This document shows, piece by piece, positions 19,884 through 30,654 of a stretch of DNA of 64,000 nucleotides (within the stretch, counting starts at the first letter, position 1; each line of letters begins with the position of its first letter). Location of the stretch: assembly GCF_027594825.1 (NCBI RefSeq), contig NZ_CP088930.1:3223019-3287018 (forward strand), in the 5' to 3' direction. This DNA comes from Serratia liquefaciens. Its GTDB lineage: Bacteria > Pseudomonadota > Gammaproteobacteria > Enterobacterales > Enterobacteriaceae. The position numbers were made by a program, and so were the translations under genes. The notes under the pieces are model-generated. The model ran no database searches. It was given only the letters and a program-made list of their open reading frames with translations, and was not told where the DNA came from.

Positions 19884-20347
19884 TGAAAATCAAAGGACTG
19901 ATAGCATTATTTATGATTTCCCTGTTTAGTGCGCCGCTCTATGCGAGCGTTGATTATTTTTATCTTAAAAAGAACGATGGCGAGAAGATCAAAATTACTC
20001 TACAAGCGTTAGAAGCGATGCCATCCTCTTCGATTAAAACCTCTACCAATTTCACCCCTGAGGCCGTTTTTACCGGCGTTGAGTTTAGCGTACTGGCAAA
20101 GGAATATGGCCTGAAGGGAGGCAAGGTTCGCGCTTTTGCCTGGGATGATTATTCATATTCAATGCCCGTTGCTGAGCTGGATAAATACAAAGTTATTATC
20201 GCCTATAAGAAAAATGGCGAGCTGATGGACGTTGCACAGTTAGGGCCGTTTGCGATCATCTATCCTCGCGATAGCCACCCAGAATTGAACAAGATTGATG
20301 TGAACGCAAAGACCGTTTGGCAAATAAAAATGCTAGAGGTTAAGTGA
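19883..20347 (+). CDS. Exported molybdopterin-oxidoreductase-like domain protein
   Basis: 154 residues. A signal peptide (MKIKGLIALFMISLFSAPLYAS, cleavage likely after residue 21 or so) points to the periplasm. The mature part resembles the sulfite-oxidase-type molybdopterin domain: TLQALEAMPSSSIKT, FTGVEFSVLAKEYGLKGGKV, AWDDYSYSMPVAELDKYKVI, LGPFAIIYPRD and a final VWQIKMLEV. There is no cysteine at all, so the usual molybdenum ligand is missing and the protein is unlikely to be a working molybdoenzyme. It sits between a GNAT gene (overlap 1 nt) and a histidine kinase (gap 1 nt), which suggests a sensory or ligand-binding role for the kinase. Family assignment is by eye; the role is inference. 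Confidence 0.7.
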   Translation: MKIKGLIALFMISLFSAPLYASVDYFYLKKNDGEKIKITLQALEAMPSSSIKTSTNFTPEAVFTGVEFSVLAKEYGLKGGKVRAFAWDDYSYSMPVAELDKYKVIIAYKKNGELMDVAQLGPFAIIYPRDSHPELNKIDVNAKTVWQIKMLEVK

Positions 20348-20348
20348 A

Positions 20349-21623
20349 ATGAGCAAGAAATTTATCGGGACTCTCATCACCCTCATTGCGGCGCTGCTGT
20401 TCTTGATCCTGTTGATTGCCGTAAATTTCGGCAGTGTGAAAGAACGATACAAGCAGATTGAGCCTAATCTCGATAATTACTCCGTCGCTGAAATTCTCTT
20501 TTTATCCTTTGAAAGAACGAAAACCGCACTGCTTCTGGGCGATGAGGATCACTACGACGCTTTTAAGCTCAAAAAGAAAATATTTGCATCAAAAATTGCC
20601 ATTCTTGAAAACCGTTCCACATTCAATGACTCTTTTTATTACGACGAAGAGTTTATCAACACCCTTGCGGTTTTGAAGCGTCAGTATGCCGAGCTGGATC
20701 TACTTAGCGCAGGGCTGGCAAATGGCACGAAGACCAAAGCCGATATACTCTCCTTTATGGGCGATATGGAAATTACTCTGGTCGATATTCAAGAGATAAT
20801 TTACAAAATACAGATAAGGAATTTCACCGAGGTTAAAGACATCATCAAAGATAATTCGAGCAAAGCCGAGCTATTTGCCATTATCTCGCTGGCGCTGATT
20901 TTCTTGATGATGTTCCTTATCTTGAAAAATGCGCTCTCGCTGAAGGAGATAATCAAAAATAAGAATATCTTTATTTCCTCCATCTATCATGAGATTGCCG
21001 GCTCAACGCAGGCTATCGTGATTGCCGCAGACATCATGGAGCATGAGCTGGTTCAGGATGAGCTGAAAAAAGAAGCCCGGCTAATCTCGCACCATGGCAA
21101 TAAAATTGCAGAGCAAACCCGTGAGGTCATGGATTACTCAAGGCTTGAAATGGGGGAGGTAAAGATAAACGACTCTCTGTTTTCACTCAATGAGGTGGTT
21201 GACGATGCCGTCGCCGCGGTGAGTGGGGAGGGCCGCAATCAATTTATTGTCCGGCACTCGTCCCATACAGGGGGGATCTACTCCGATAAATACAAGCTAT
21301 ATCGAATACTCGTCAACCTGTTGAGCAATGCAGACAAATATACGTATTGCGGTCAGGTCACTGTGAATGTGAAGGTTTATAATAGCCGTCTTCATCTTCT
21401 GGTGAAGGATAACGGTATCGGCTTTAACGTGAAAAATATTGACCGATTATACAAGGCGTTTAATCAGGGGCTGGAAAGAGAGACGCGGCAGGGGCTGGGC
21501 TTGGGGCTGACCATTATAAAGAACTATGTGACCAGAATGAAAGGCACCATCAGAGTGAAATCAGCCGAGGGCAAAGGGGCGTCATTTTTGATTTGCCTGC
21601 CAATAAAATCAGTTGAAAAATAA
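20349..21623 (+). CDS. Membrane sensor histidine kinase
   Basis: 424 residues. Membrane helices at about 7-28 and 174-193 enclose a roughly 145-residue, mostly helical periplasmic domain with no family I recognise. No HAMP domain is evident; a short linker leads directly to the H-box (SIYHEIAGSTQAI, His214). The ATPase domain has N-box NLLSNADKYT, G1 DNGIGF (354-359) and G2 GLGLGL (382-387). It lies 1 nt after the molybdo-domain gene, and its last 15 nt overlap the 3' end of the convergent regulator gene, the natural partner. E. coli has nothing equivalent here. Confidence 0.9.
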   Translation: MSKKFIGTLITLIAALLFLILLIAVNFGSVKERYKQIEPNLDNYSVAEILFLSFERTKTALLLGDEDHYDAFKLKKKIFASKIAILENRSTFNDSFYYDEEFINTLAVLKRQYAELDLLSAGLANGTKTKADILSFMGDMEITLVDIQEIIYKIQIRNFTEVKDIIKDNSSKAELFAIISLALIFLMMFLILKNALSLKEIIKNKNIFISSIYHEIAGSTQAIVIAADIMEHELVQDELKKEARLISHHGNKIAEQTREVMDYSRLEMGEVKINDSLFSLNEVVDDAVAAVSGEGRNQFIVRHSSHTGGIYSDKYKLYRILVNLLSNADKYTYCGQVTVNVKVYNSRLHLLVKDNGIGFNVKNIDRLYKAFNQGLERETRQGLGLGLTIIKNYVTRMKGTIRVKSAEGKGASFLICLPIKSVEK

Positions 21624-22388
21624 ATGGGAAAGCAGCAGTGAAGAGATAATCAGCGGCTTGGCCGGTTTCTCAACCAAATGCACGTCGTAGTTTAATATCA
21701 TATCGCCTATGTTTTTCTCATAGTGGTTTAACTGGCCGGTCAGGATGATGATTTGTGCAGGGGGATCCACTCGGTCTTTGATCTTTTCTACGACCTTTTC
21801 GGACGTCTCACCGAAGTCTAACAACCAATCAAGAATAAAGGCTTCGTAGGCGTACCGCTCCAGGCCGTCGATGATCGCTGCCGCCGTCGAGTAAGTGTCT
21901 GTTTCAATCCCGTAGCGGGTGGTGATTTTCTTTAGCAGCTCCAGAATGTCCTGGTCGTTGTCGAGTATGGCTATTCTTGGCGCCGGCAGAAAGTCTATTT
22001 TTTTGACCTTATACAGCTCGGCAGCCGCGCTTTTATCTCTGCCGGTGTTAATAACAAAAAGATCGTCTTTTCTGAATGCGTAGGTTTCCGCATCCTCAAT
22101 GTTAGCTACCGGTTTGTCATCCACTTCAATATTGCATCGTTTATGTATGCTGTTCATGATAAACACGCAATTATGGGCTCTGCGCCCTTCAAACGATTCG
22201 TTGAAGTATTGAAATACCTTTTTTGCCTCGTCGAGAGTGATGCCTCTTTTCCCGTCCAGCTTCTGCTTGGCGCTGTTGTATTGAAGGTTAAGTATGCTCG
22301 CCAGCGTGGATGCATGCTTCCTGTCACCCACCCCTTTTTGGGTCAACAAGGCGCTAATGGCCTCTGCATAATTTGGCGTTTTTTTCAT
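21609..22388 (-). CDS. Response regulator with N-terminal BetR-like HTH and C-terminal receiver
   Basis: 259 residues from the ATG at 22388, chosen for its GAGGTG ribosome site; a longer frame reaches 22424. Residues 5-66 form a helix-turn-helix of the BetR type (LLTQKGVGDRKHASTLASIL, then YNSAKQKLDGKRGITLDEAKK). A linker leads to a receiver domain (about 138-255) with the acidic pocket DNDQ, phospho-acceptor Asp187 in ILDWLL, Thr217 and Lys241 (VEKPAKP). The order, DNA-binding first and receiver last, is the reverse of OmpR/NarL regulators. It ends inside the convergent kinase gene. Probably the kinase's output; the target is unknown but may include its own promoter. Confidence 0.85.
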   Translation of the reverse strand: MKKTPNYAEAISALLTQKGVGDRKHASTLASILNLQYNSAKQKLDGKRGITLDEAKKVFQYFNESFEGRRAHNCVFIMNSIHKRCNIEVDDKPVANIEDAETYAFRKDDLFVINTGRDKSAAAELYKVKKIDFLPAPRIAILDNDQDILELLKKITTRYGIETDTYSTAAAIIDGLERYAYEAFILDWLLDFGETSEKVVEKIKDRVDPPAQIIILTGQLNHYEKNIGDMILNYDVHLVEKPAKPLIISSLLLSHLFFN

Positions 22389-22728
22389 GATCACCTCGAT
22401 TTTTCTGATGCTGACCACGAGCATTGGATGTCCCGAGGTTGCCTGCTGGCTCGATTATAGATGAAGTCAGGATGGCTGCGCCTATATCCGTTTGATTTTG
22501 TTAATCAAACTCAAAACATACTCGCCAGTGCCAAAAATAACACTCAAAAGACATTCACATTTTATCGTCGATATGATTAATTAGCATCATATGTGTGATT
22601 CGCGTTCCTAGGGGGGGCTGCCTGTCTCACAGAATAAGCTGCCTGCATCTGTTTTCAAGCCGGGTGCAGGCAGCAAAAAGATACACGGCCAACACCAGGG
22701 GCCATTACAGCATCAGGGACTCATTCCA
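22389..22728. other. Regulatory gap between the response regulator and the thioesterase gene
   Basis: A minus-strand -10 TATAAT (22454-22459 on this strand as ATTATA) precedes the regulator gene without a good -35. A perfect palindrome lies 31 bp further upstream (listed separately). A 10-bp inverted repeat GCTGCCTGCA/TGCAGGCAGC (22638-22647/22665-22674) lies past the thioesterase stop and may end that transcript, although its T-tract is poor. No gene seen. Confidence 0.6.
22490..22510. promoter_or_regulatory. Palindromic operator candidate upstream of the response regulator
   Basis: GTTTGATT (22490-22497), 5-bp spacer, AATCAAAC (22503-22510): perfect 8-bp arms. Centred about 50 bp upstream of the expected start of the regulator transcript, a usual place for an activator at a promoter lacking a -35 box. 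Confidence 0.5.
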
Positions 22729-23220
22729 TCACTGCGGCGCGGTTGGCTTACTCTCTTTTGCCTGCTGATATTGCTGCACGCTTTTCACTACCTCTTCCGG
22801 CGCCACCACGCCTTCTTTCCCAAGCACCACAGCCTGTGACGTACCCAACGCTACGATCCGATCACCGACGCTGAAAGTGTGGGTCGCATAAAAGTAACGA
22901 TCGTCCCAGTGGGTAATGGTCATGCTGACTTGATAACGCTGGAATGGTTGCAGCGCCTTTTTGTAATCCATGTTCAGTTGGCTAACTATCGGCGACCAAC
23001 GCCGCTTCAGCATTAACTTCATCAGGCCTGTGCGGATAAACATATCCACCCGATTGAGATCGCAAACCGTCAGATAGCGACCATTGTTCATATGCAGATT
23101 GATATCGATGTCATTCAGCCACACTCGGGTTTGCAGGGTGCTGGTCAGGGCATCCATCGACATGCGCGGTTTCCAGCATGATGAGATCAAGATCCAAAGC
23201 AGTCGCAGGTACAGGTTCAT
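22729..23220 (-). CDS. Thioesterase-fold (hotdog) protein, THEM6-like
   Basis: 163 residues with a hydrophobic N-terminal segment (MNLYLRLLWILISSCW) that may anchor it to the membrane. The hotdog-fold acyl-CoA thioesterase signature is VWLNDIDINLHMNNGRYLTV (about 33-52), where aspartate and asparagine occupy the catalytic and binding positions, followed by the SQLNMDYKKAL and VSMTITHWDDRYFYATHTF strands. The likely reaction is hydrolysis of a fatty acyl thioester, but the substrate is unknown. It is a single gene with its own upstream repeats, downstream of thiH on the same strand. Absent from this place in E. coli. Confidence 0.8.
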   Translation of the reverse strand: MNLYLRLLWILISSCWKPRMSMDALTSTLQTRVWLNDIDINLHMNNGRYLTVCDLNRVDMFIRTGLMKLMLKRRWSPIVSQLNMDYKKALQPFQRYQVSMTITHWDDRYFYATHTFSVGDRIVALGTSQAVVLGKEGVVAPEEVVKSVQQYQQAKESKPTAPQ

Positions 23221-23241
23221 GGTTATTATCCCGCCAGGTTG

Positions 23242-23292
23242 TCAGACCAGTTTAACGGTCAGACTTTAACTGTGGTCAAACCAGATTGTTTT
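23242..23292 (-). repeat. Three direct repeats with 17-bp period upstream of the thioesterase gene
   Basis: TCAGACCAGTT (23242), TCAGACTTTA (23259) and TCAAACCAGAT (23276) start exactly 17 bp apart. On the coding strand the first reads AACTGGTCTGACAACCT, close to the FadR operator pattern AACTGGTCNGACC-. They lie 20-70 bp upstream of the ATG. Confidence 0.55.
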
Positions 23293-23328
23293 GTCAAAAA
23301 ACCGATGAGGATATTCATGGGGGAGGAT

Positions 23329-23427
23329 CCGGAGTCGCGCAGGAAGGTATCCGACGCGATCCGGGGGAGTAGGGCGGAGCCACCGGGAAGAAGGCGACTC
23401 CGGCTGGCGCCAGGTTTGGCGACCAGC
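23329..23427. repeat. Intergenic palindromic element downstream of thiH
   Basis: Outer arms CCGGAGTCGC (23329-23338) and GCGACTCCGG (23394-23403) are perfect 10-bp inverted repeats. They abut a second hairpin GCTGGCGCCA-GGTT-TGGCGACCAGC (23403-23427). GC-rich and REP/BIME-like. It may end the thi transcript, which has no other terminator. Confidence 0.5.
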
Positions 23428-23526
23428 AGCGCCACTATAGCGAGGCGGGTTAACCTTACCAGCAGCGTCAACCGCTTCTGCGCAGTGCCTCCACCGCTTT
23501 TCCCATGATGCCAAAGGCGTTGCAGC

Positions 23527-24663
23527 TTATTGCGGGCTGCGTCCCAGATAGCCGTCCCAGTCCTTCCACACCGGCTGCAATCCGGCATCGCTGATGGCTT
23601 GCGCCACCTGCTGCGGCGTACGGCCATCGTGCGGTTCGAACTGTTCCAATTCAGGCGGCACGTCGTCGGCATAGCCACCGGGCTGTGTCTTGGATCCGGC
23701 ACTGACGCTGTTGATCGCCACCGGGATCATGTGATCGCGGAAGAACGGTGATTCACGCGTCGACAAAGAAAGCTCCACGTCGGGCGCGAACAGTCGGAAA
23801 GCGCAGATCAGTTGCACCAGTTGCGGTTCACTCATGATCGACGCCGGTTCGATGCCGCCGGCGCAAGGCCGTAAGCGCGGGAAAGAGATGGAATAACGGC
23901 TCTGCCAATAGGTTTGCTGTAGATAAAACAGGTGCTCGGCCAGCATATAGCAGTCGGTACGCCAACTGTTGGAAAGCCCGACCAGAGCACCGAGACCGAT
24001 CTTGTCGATCCCGGCGCGGCCCAGGCGATCCGGCGTGGCCAGCCGCCAATGAAAGTCCTGCTTCTGCCCACGGAGGTGATGCTGCAGATAGGTGGCGGGA
24101 TGATAGGTTTCCTGATACACCAGCACGCCATCCAGCCCCAGCGTTTTCAGTTCGGCATACTCTTCTTGCGCCAGCGGTTGCACCTCCATCATCAGCGAAC
24201 TGAAATGGCGGCGGATCGCCGGAATATGCTGGCGGAAGTAATCCATGCCCACCTTGGTTTGATGTTCACCGGTCACCAACAGCAGATGCTCGAAACCCAG
24301 TGCTTTTATCGCCAGGCATTCGCGCTCGATTTCTGCGGCATCCAGGGTTTTGCGCTTGATGCGATTGCTCATCGAAAAGCCGCAGTAGGTGCAGTCGTTG
24401 GCACACAGATTGGACAGGTATAAGGGAACATAGAAGCTGACTACGTTACCAAAACGCTGGCGAGTCAGTTGTTGTGCACGTTGCGCCAGGGGTTCCAGAT
24501 AGGGGGCGGCGGCGGGAGAGATCAAGGCCATAAAGTCTTCGCGCGTCAGCTTGTCCGCATTGAGTGCGCGCTCCACATCCCGCGCCGTCTTGCTGTTAAT
24601 GCGCAGCGAGATATCATCCCAATCCAACTGCTGCCAGCGGCGGCTGAAATCATCGGCCATCAC
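23527..24663 (-). CDS. thiH: 2-iminoacetate synthase ThiH
   Basis: Radical-SAM enzyme that cleaves tyrosine to dehydroglycine (2-iminoacetate) and p-cresol for the thiamine thiazole ring. The 378 residues match E. coli ThiH (377). The cluster-binding CANDCTYC gives Cys87, Cys91 and Cys94. The N-terminus ([18 protein letters not shown]) and the C-terminal [11 protein letters not shown] segment are family hallmarks. Last gene of thiCEFSGH; its start overlaps the thiG stop by 4 nt. Confidence 0.98.
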   Translation of the reverse strand: MMADDFSRRWQQLDWDDISLRINSKTARDVERALNADKLTREDFMALISPAAAPYLEPLAQRAQQLTRQRFGNVVSFYVPLYLSNLCANDCTYCGFSMSNRIKRKTLDAAEIERECLAIKALGFEHLLLVTGEHQTKVGMDYFRQHIPAIRRHFSSLMMEVQPLAQEEYAELKTLGLDGVLVYQETYHPATYLQHHLRGQKQDFHWRLATPDRLGRAGIDKIGLGALVGLSNSWRTDCYMLAEHLFYLQQTYWQSRYSISFPRLRPCAGGIEPASIMSEPQLVQLICAFRLFAPDVELSLSTRESPFFRDHMIPVAINSVSAGSKTQPGGYADDVPPELEQFEPHDGRTPQQVAQAISDAGLQPVWKDWDGYLGRSPQ

Positions 24664-25439
24664 AGCGCCTCCCCGGCCTGGCTGAGAAAAGCCGTCAGCG
24701 GGCTGGAGGCCGCAGCACCGCGTTGGCTACTGCCCAAACCGGCCTGGCGCGCCAGTTCGCCGGCTTCCAATGCCAAACGGAAAGCACGCGCCATCTGCAC
24801 GGGATCGCGTGCCACGGCGATAGCCGTATTCACCAGCACCGCATCGGCGCCCAGTTCCATGGCTTCCAGCGCATGGCTTGGTGCACCGATACCGGCGTCC
24901 ACCACCACCGGTACTTTGGCCTGCTCGATAATGATCTCCAGAAAGTCGCGGGTGCGCAGACCCCGGTTGGAACCGATTGGCGATCCGAGCGGCATGACCG
25001 CCGCGCAGCCCACTTCTTCCAACCGTTTACAGAGCACCGGGTCGGCACCGCAGTAAGGCAGTACCACAAAACCTTCTTTTACCAAGGTTTCCGCCGCTTT
25101 CAGGGTCTCTATGGGGTCTGGCAGCAGGTATTTCACGTCAGGGTGAATTTCCAGTTTGACCCAGTGGGTGCCGAGCGCTTCACGCGCCAACCGAGCGGCA
25201 AACACTGCCTCGGCAGCGGTTTTGGCACCTGAGGTATTTGGCAGCAAGCGAACGCCCAACTGCTGCAGCGGGGCCAGAATGGCATCATTGCCGCCGCGCA
25301 GATCAACGCGCTTCATCGCCATGGTCACCAACTGCGAGCCGGAGGCCTGCAGGGCATCCAGCATCAGCGTTGGGGTGGCGAATTTGCCGGTGCCGGTAAA
25401 CAGGCGTGAAGTAAAGAGGGTATCGGCGATTTGCAGCAT
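24660..25439 (-). CDS. thiG: Thiazole synthase ThiG
   Basis: Condenses deoxyxylulose phosphate, iminoacetate and ThiS thiocarboxylate into thiazole phosphate. 259 residues of TIM-barrel from the ATG at 25439, chosen because it follows the thiS stop by 1 nt; an upstream frame to 25514 would run inside thiS. The Schiff-base lysine lies in WVKLEIHPD, followed by the phosphate-binding [10 protein letters not shown] and [11 protein letters not shown] loops. It forms a complex with ThiH in the family. Confidence 0.98.
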   Translation of the reverse strand: MLQIADTLFTSRLFTGTGKFATPTLMLDALQASGSQLVTMAMKRVDLRGGNDAILAPLQQLGVRLLPNTSGAKTAAEAVFAARLAREALGTHWVKLEIHPDVKYLLPDPIETLKAAETLVKEGFVVLPYCGADPVLCKRLEEVGCAAVMPLGSPIGSNRGLRTRDFLEIIIEQAKVPVVVDAGIGAPSHALEAMELGADAVLVNTAIAVARDPVQMARAFRLALEAGELARQAGLGSSQRGAAASSPLTAFLSQAGEAL

Positions 25440-25440
25440 G

Positions 25441-25641
25441 TCAGCCTCCGGCGATCGCTTGAAACAACAGGATGTCATCACCGTCTTGCACCAGGTGGTT
25501 AGCCCAGTCTGCACGCGGGATGATGATTTGGTTGATAGCCAGCGCCGTACCTGGCTGGTGGTGCTCCAACTGCTCGAGCAGTGCGTCGACGCTCAGTGGC
25601 TGCGCCAATGCCAACGGCTGATCATTAAGCCGGATTTTCAT
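25441..25641 (-). CDS. thiS: Sulfur carrier protein ThiS
   Basis: 66-residue ubiquitin-like protein starting [10 protein letters not shown] and ending in the required Gly-Gly (IAGG), which ThiF adenylates and converts to a thiocarboxylate. The start at 25641 overlaps the thiF stop by 4 nt; the longer frame to 25656 adds five residues absent from the family. Confidence 0.97.
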   Translation of the reverse strand: MKIRLNDQPLALAQPLSVDALLEQLEHHQPGTALAINQIIIPRADWANHLVQDGDDILLFQAIAGG

Positions 25642-26387
25642 GCTGTCCCTCCGCATACCGCGCAGGTGCTGGCCTGGCTGAGTTGCAAGGTGCTCCAGCT
25701 TTGTTGCTTACCGTCGAACAACCGCAGCTTGCCGTTGAGTGACGAAGGCATACCCGCCAGCATTTTTATCGCCTCCAGGGCTTGCAGCGTGCCTATGACG
25801 CCGACCACCGGGCCGAGTACACCGGCGGTGCGGCAATTACGCTGCGGTTCGGTTTGCTCCGGGTACAGGCAGGCGTAACAGCCGTGGGCATAAGGCGGTT
25901 CAATGACCAGCAGCTGGCCGCTGAAGCCCACCGCGCTGCCGCTGATAAGCGGTTTGTTGGCCCTGATGCAGGCAGCGTTCACTGCATGACGGGTTTCCAT
26001 GTTGTCGCAGCAGTCCAAAATGAGATCGGCGCGTTCCACGGCGTGGTGCAAGATTTCGCCTTGCAGCCGTTGTTCCAGCGCAATGGATTCGACCATCGGA
26101 TTCAGTGCCTGCAGCTGGCGCTGTGCCAAAGCGGCTTTGCTTTTTGCAACGTCGGGGCTGCGGTACAAGATCTGGCGCTGCAGGTTGGTGACGTGAAGCG
26201 TATCGTCATCGGCCAGCAACAGAGTACCGACGCCGGCGGCAGCCAGATAGAGCGCTGCAGGGGAGCCTAAGCCCCCGAGCCCGACGATCAGCGCCGTCGA
26301 ACCTTTTAGCTTCTCCTGGCCTTCCGGGCCAATGTCTTCCAGCAGTAACTGGCGGCTGTAACGCAGAAACTCTTGATCGTTCAACAT
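25638..26387 (-). CDS. thiF: ThiS adenylyltransferase ThiF
   Basis: E1-like enzyme that activates the ThiS C-terminus with ATP. 249 residues: nucleotide loop GLGGLGSPAALYLAAAG (about 36-52), the adenylation motif DDDTLHVTNLQRQILY with its arginine finger, and the zinc cysteines CYAC and CAVC (C-terminal). The conserved Cys in QRNCRTAGVLGP corresponds to the E. coli ThiF residue that forms an acyl disulfide with ThiS. Sits 4 nt after thiE. Confidence 0.98.
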   Translation of the reverse strand: MLNDQEFLRYSRQLLLEDIGPEGQEKLKGSTALIVGLGGLGSPAALYLAAAGVGTLLLADDDTLHVTNLQRQILYRSPDVAKSKAALAQRQLQALNPMVESIALEQRLQGEILHHAVERADLILDCCDNMETRHAVNAACIRANKPLISGSAVGFSGQLLVIEPPYAHGCYACLYPEQTEPQRNCRTAGVLGPVVGVIGTLQALEAIKMLAGMPSSLNGKLRLFDGKQQSWSTLQLSQASTCAVCGGTA

Positions 26388-26391
26388 GAGG

Positions 26392-28975
<2,584 letters not shown>

Positions 28976-29091
28976 CTACCAGTGTGTTGGGTTGGGAAAG
29001 TTGCTTGTCTGGAGCTCGGAGGGAGTAATGATGCTGGCCGACAGGGCGGGATTATCCCTGTTGGGATCACCTGCCTGTAGCGATAGATTAC

Positions 29092-29200
29092 TCTTGTTCC
29101 CTTCGCGGGTATTAACCCGATCAGGTTCCGCGGATCCCGAATTAACGGTCTCAGCCTGGCCAATTTGATGAACAAATCAGGCGCTAGGCACTCCGACAAG
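29092..29200 (-). promoter_or_regulatory. TPP riboswitch (THI element) of thiC
   Basis: Read on the minus strand, it begins near CTTGTCGGAGTGCC and contains the pyrimidine-sensing CTGAGACC, then the conserved stretch ACCTGATC-GGGTTAATACC and GCGAAGGGAACAAG. These are the invariant THI-box elements that bind thiamine pyrophosphate. About 125 nt of expression platform separate it from thiC, so ligand binding should shut off the operon. Confidence 0.96.
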
Positions 29201-29209
29201 ATGCCCCCC

Positions 29210-29240
29210 AGTATAGGAGGGATAATAAAAAAAACTACAA
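29210..29240 (-). promoter_or_regulatory. Candidate thiC promoter
   Basis: On the minus strand, -10 TATACT (29210-29215) lies just before the riboswitch. TTGTAG (29235-29240) could be the -35, but the spacing is 19 bp. Plausible from position; weak by sequence. Confidence 0.45.
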
Positions 29241-29244
29241 AATT

Positions 29245-29748
29245 CTAACGAACCTGATCCAGCGCCTGGTCCGGTACCGCTTGTTGCCAGGCATCGGCCG
29301 CCAGCAGGATCAGCTTATCTTCCAGGGTAAAACGCGCCGCCAGAGTTTCACCGATATCCGACAATGCCTGATGGAATTCCAGGCATACGTCCTGATCGAT
29401 ATCCACTTCGGTATAGCGATCGTGGAAAGCCATAATCTGCTCGGTATTGGCCCAGAGCTTGGGATAGATGTTGACTGCCAGACTCATTTTCGGACTGGAT
29501 GCGCCTTCCACTTGCTTGATAATTCTGTCATAGATATGAAAATGACCGGCGGAGAGGTAATCCACCAGATTATGGCAAAAGTTCTCCAGCGCTTTTTCAT
29601 TCAGCGGCGTATGCTTTTCTTTATTCGGTTTAATGCCCACGAGGGTGCAATAGGCGACCAGCAGTTGCTTGCGAGCCTGAAGCCATTGATCAACTAATTC
29701 ATTACTACCACCAACGCGCTGAGTCAGGCTTTCCAAACGGTTGAGCAT
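29245..29748 (-). CDS. rsd: Regulator of sigma D (anti-sigma-70 factor) Rsd
   Basis: Binds free sigma-70 in stationary phase and helps alternative sigma factors reach RNA polymerase. The 167 residues match E. coli Rsd (158) in the helical-bundle core: [23 protein letters not shown], the [20 protein letters not shown] helix and the [19 protein letters not shown] helix. Located between the thi operon and divergent nudC, as in E. coli. The family is also a binding partner of dephosphorylated HPr. Confidence 0.95.
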   Translation of the reverse strand: MLNRLESLTQRVGGSNELVDQWLQARKQLLVAYCTLVGIKPNKEKHTPLNEKALENFCHNLVDYLSAGHFHIYDRIIKQVEGASSPKMSLAVNIYPKLWANTEQIMAFHDRYTEVDIDQDVCLEFHQALSDIGETLAARFTLEDKLILLAADAWQQAVPDQALDQVR

Positions 29749-29847
29749 GTTTGACTCCGTAAGTAATAAAACGTAACAGTAAGTTATTAAAATGTTACAA
29801 GGCCGATTCGTAGAGTGCCAGTGAAGCTGAGGTTGTGCAACAACGAT

Positions 29848-30615
29848 ATGGAACTTGCATTAACGGGTAATGAAAATGGCTGGTGGATCGTCAGCCATGA
29901 AAGCAAACTTTGGTTACCAAACGGTGAATTGCCGTGCGGTTTGGCGGCGTCATTCTCCCTGCAGGGGCGGATGGCCCGGGCTATTGGTGAATGGGAGGGG
30001 TTGCCGGTCTGGCTGGTGCGTCAGGCGATGCCGCAGGAAATGGGCTCGGTGCGTCAACTGCTTGAGCTCGATCGCGGACTGTTCCAACTGGCTGGTCGGG
30101 GAGTGCAGCTGGCCGACTTCTACCGTTCCCATCGCTACTGCGGTTACTGTGGCCACGAGATGCACCTCAGTCGTACCGAGAGCGCCTGCCTGTGCGGCAA
30201 TTGCCGGGAGCGTTACTACCCGCAGATCGCGCCCTGCGTGATCGTTGCCATCCGGCGTGACGATGAGATCCTGCTGGCGCAGCACGTACGTCATCGTGGC
30301 GGCATTCATACCGTCTTGGCCGGTTTTGTCGAGGTCGGTGAAACGCTGGAGCAGGCGGCAGCACGCGAGGTGATGGAGGAAAGTAACATTGAAATCAAAA
30401 ATCTGCGTTACGTCACTTCGCAGCCCTGGCCGTTCCCGCATTCGCTGATGATGGCCTTTATGGCCGATTATCACCGGGGTGAGATCCGCCACGATCCGAA
30501 AGAACTGCTTAACGCCGGCTGGTACCGCTACGATCGGTTGCCGCTGTTGCCGCCGCCCGGCACCGTGGCGCGCCGCCTGATAGAGGACACCGTAGCCTTA
30601 TGCCGCGAGCAATAA
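29848..30615 (+). CDS. nudC: NAD(H) pyrophosphatase / RNA NAD-decapping enzyme NudC
   Basis: Nudix hydrolase that cleaves NADH and removes NAD caps from RNA. 255 residues from the ATG at 29848, because the distance to the conserved GWWIVSHE then equals that in E. coli; a GTG at 29815 would add eleven residues. The zinc ribbon is CGYCGHEM (with CLCGNC), and the Nudix box runs from [20 protein letters not shown]. The [11 protein letters not shown] motif marks the NADH-pyrophosphatase group. hemE follows after 39 nt. Confidence 0.96.
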   Translation: MELALTGNENGWWIVSHESKLWLPNGELPCGLAASFSLQGRMARAIGEWEGLPVWLVRQAMPQEMGSVRQLLELDRGLFQLAGRGVQLADFYRSHRYCGYCGHEMHLSRTESACLCGNCRERYYPQIAPCVIVAIRRDDEILLAQHVRHRGGIHTVLAGFVEVGETLEQAAAREVMEESNIEIKNLRYVTSQPWPFPHSLMMAFMADYHRGEIRHDPKELLNAGWYRYDRLPLLPPPGTVARRLIEDTVALCREQ

Positions 30616-30654
30616 CTCGCTACAATAGCGGCAGATGAATAAGGGAGCCCCATA

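Larger units (their letters stand above)
23221..23526. other. Structured gap between thioesterase gene and thiH
   Basis: 306 bp with no convincing gene. It contains 17-bp-period repeats next to the thioesterase start and a strongly folded segment (both listed separately). Frames open on both strands here are low-complexity shadows of the GC-rich palindromes. Confidence 0.6.

Noticed and set aside
23259..23702. 147-codon minus-strand ORF reaching from the intergenic palindromes into thiH
   Set aside because: Over half runs antisense-frame through thiH and the rest reads GC-rich hairpins; composition is not protein-like.
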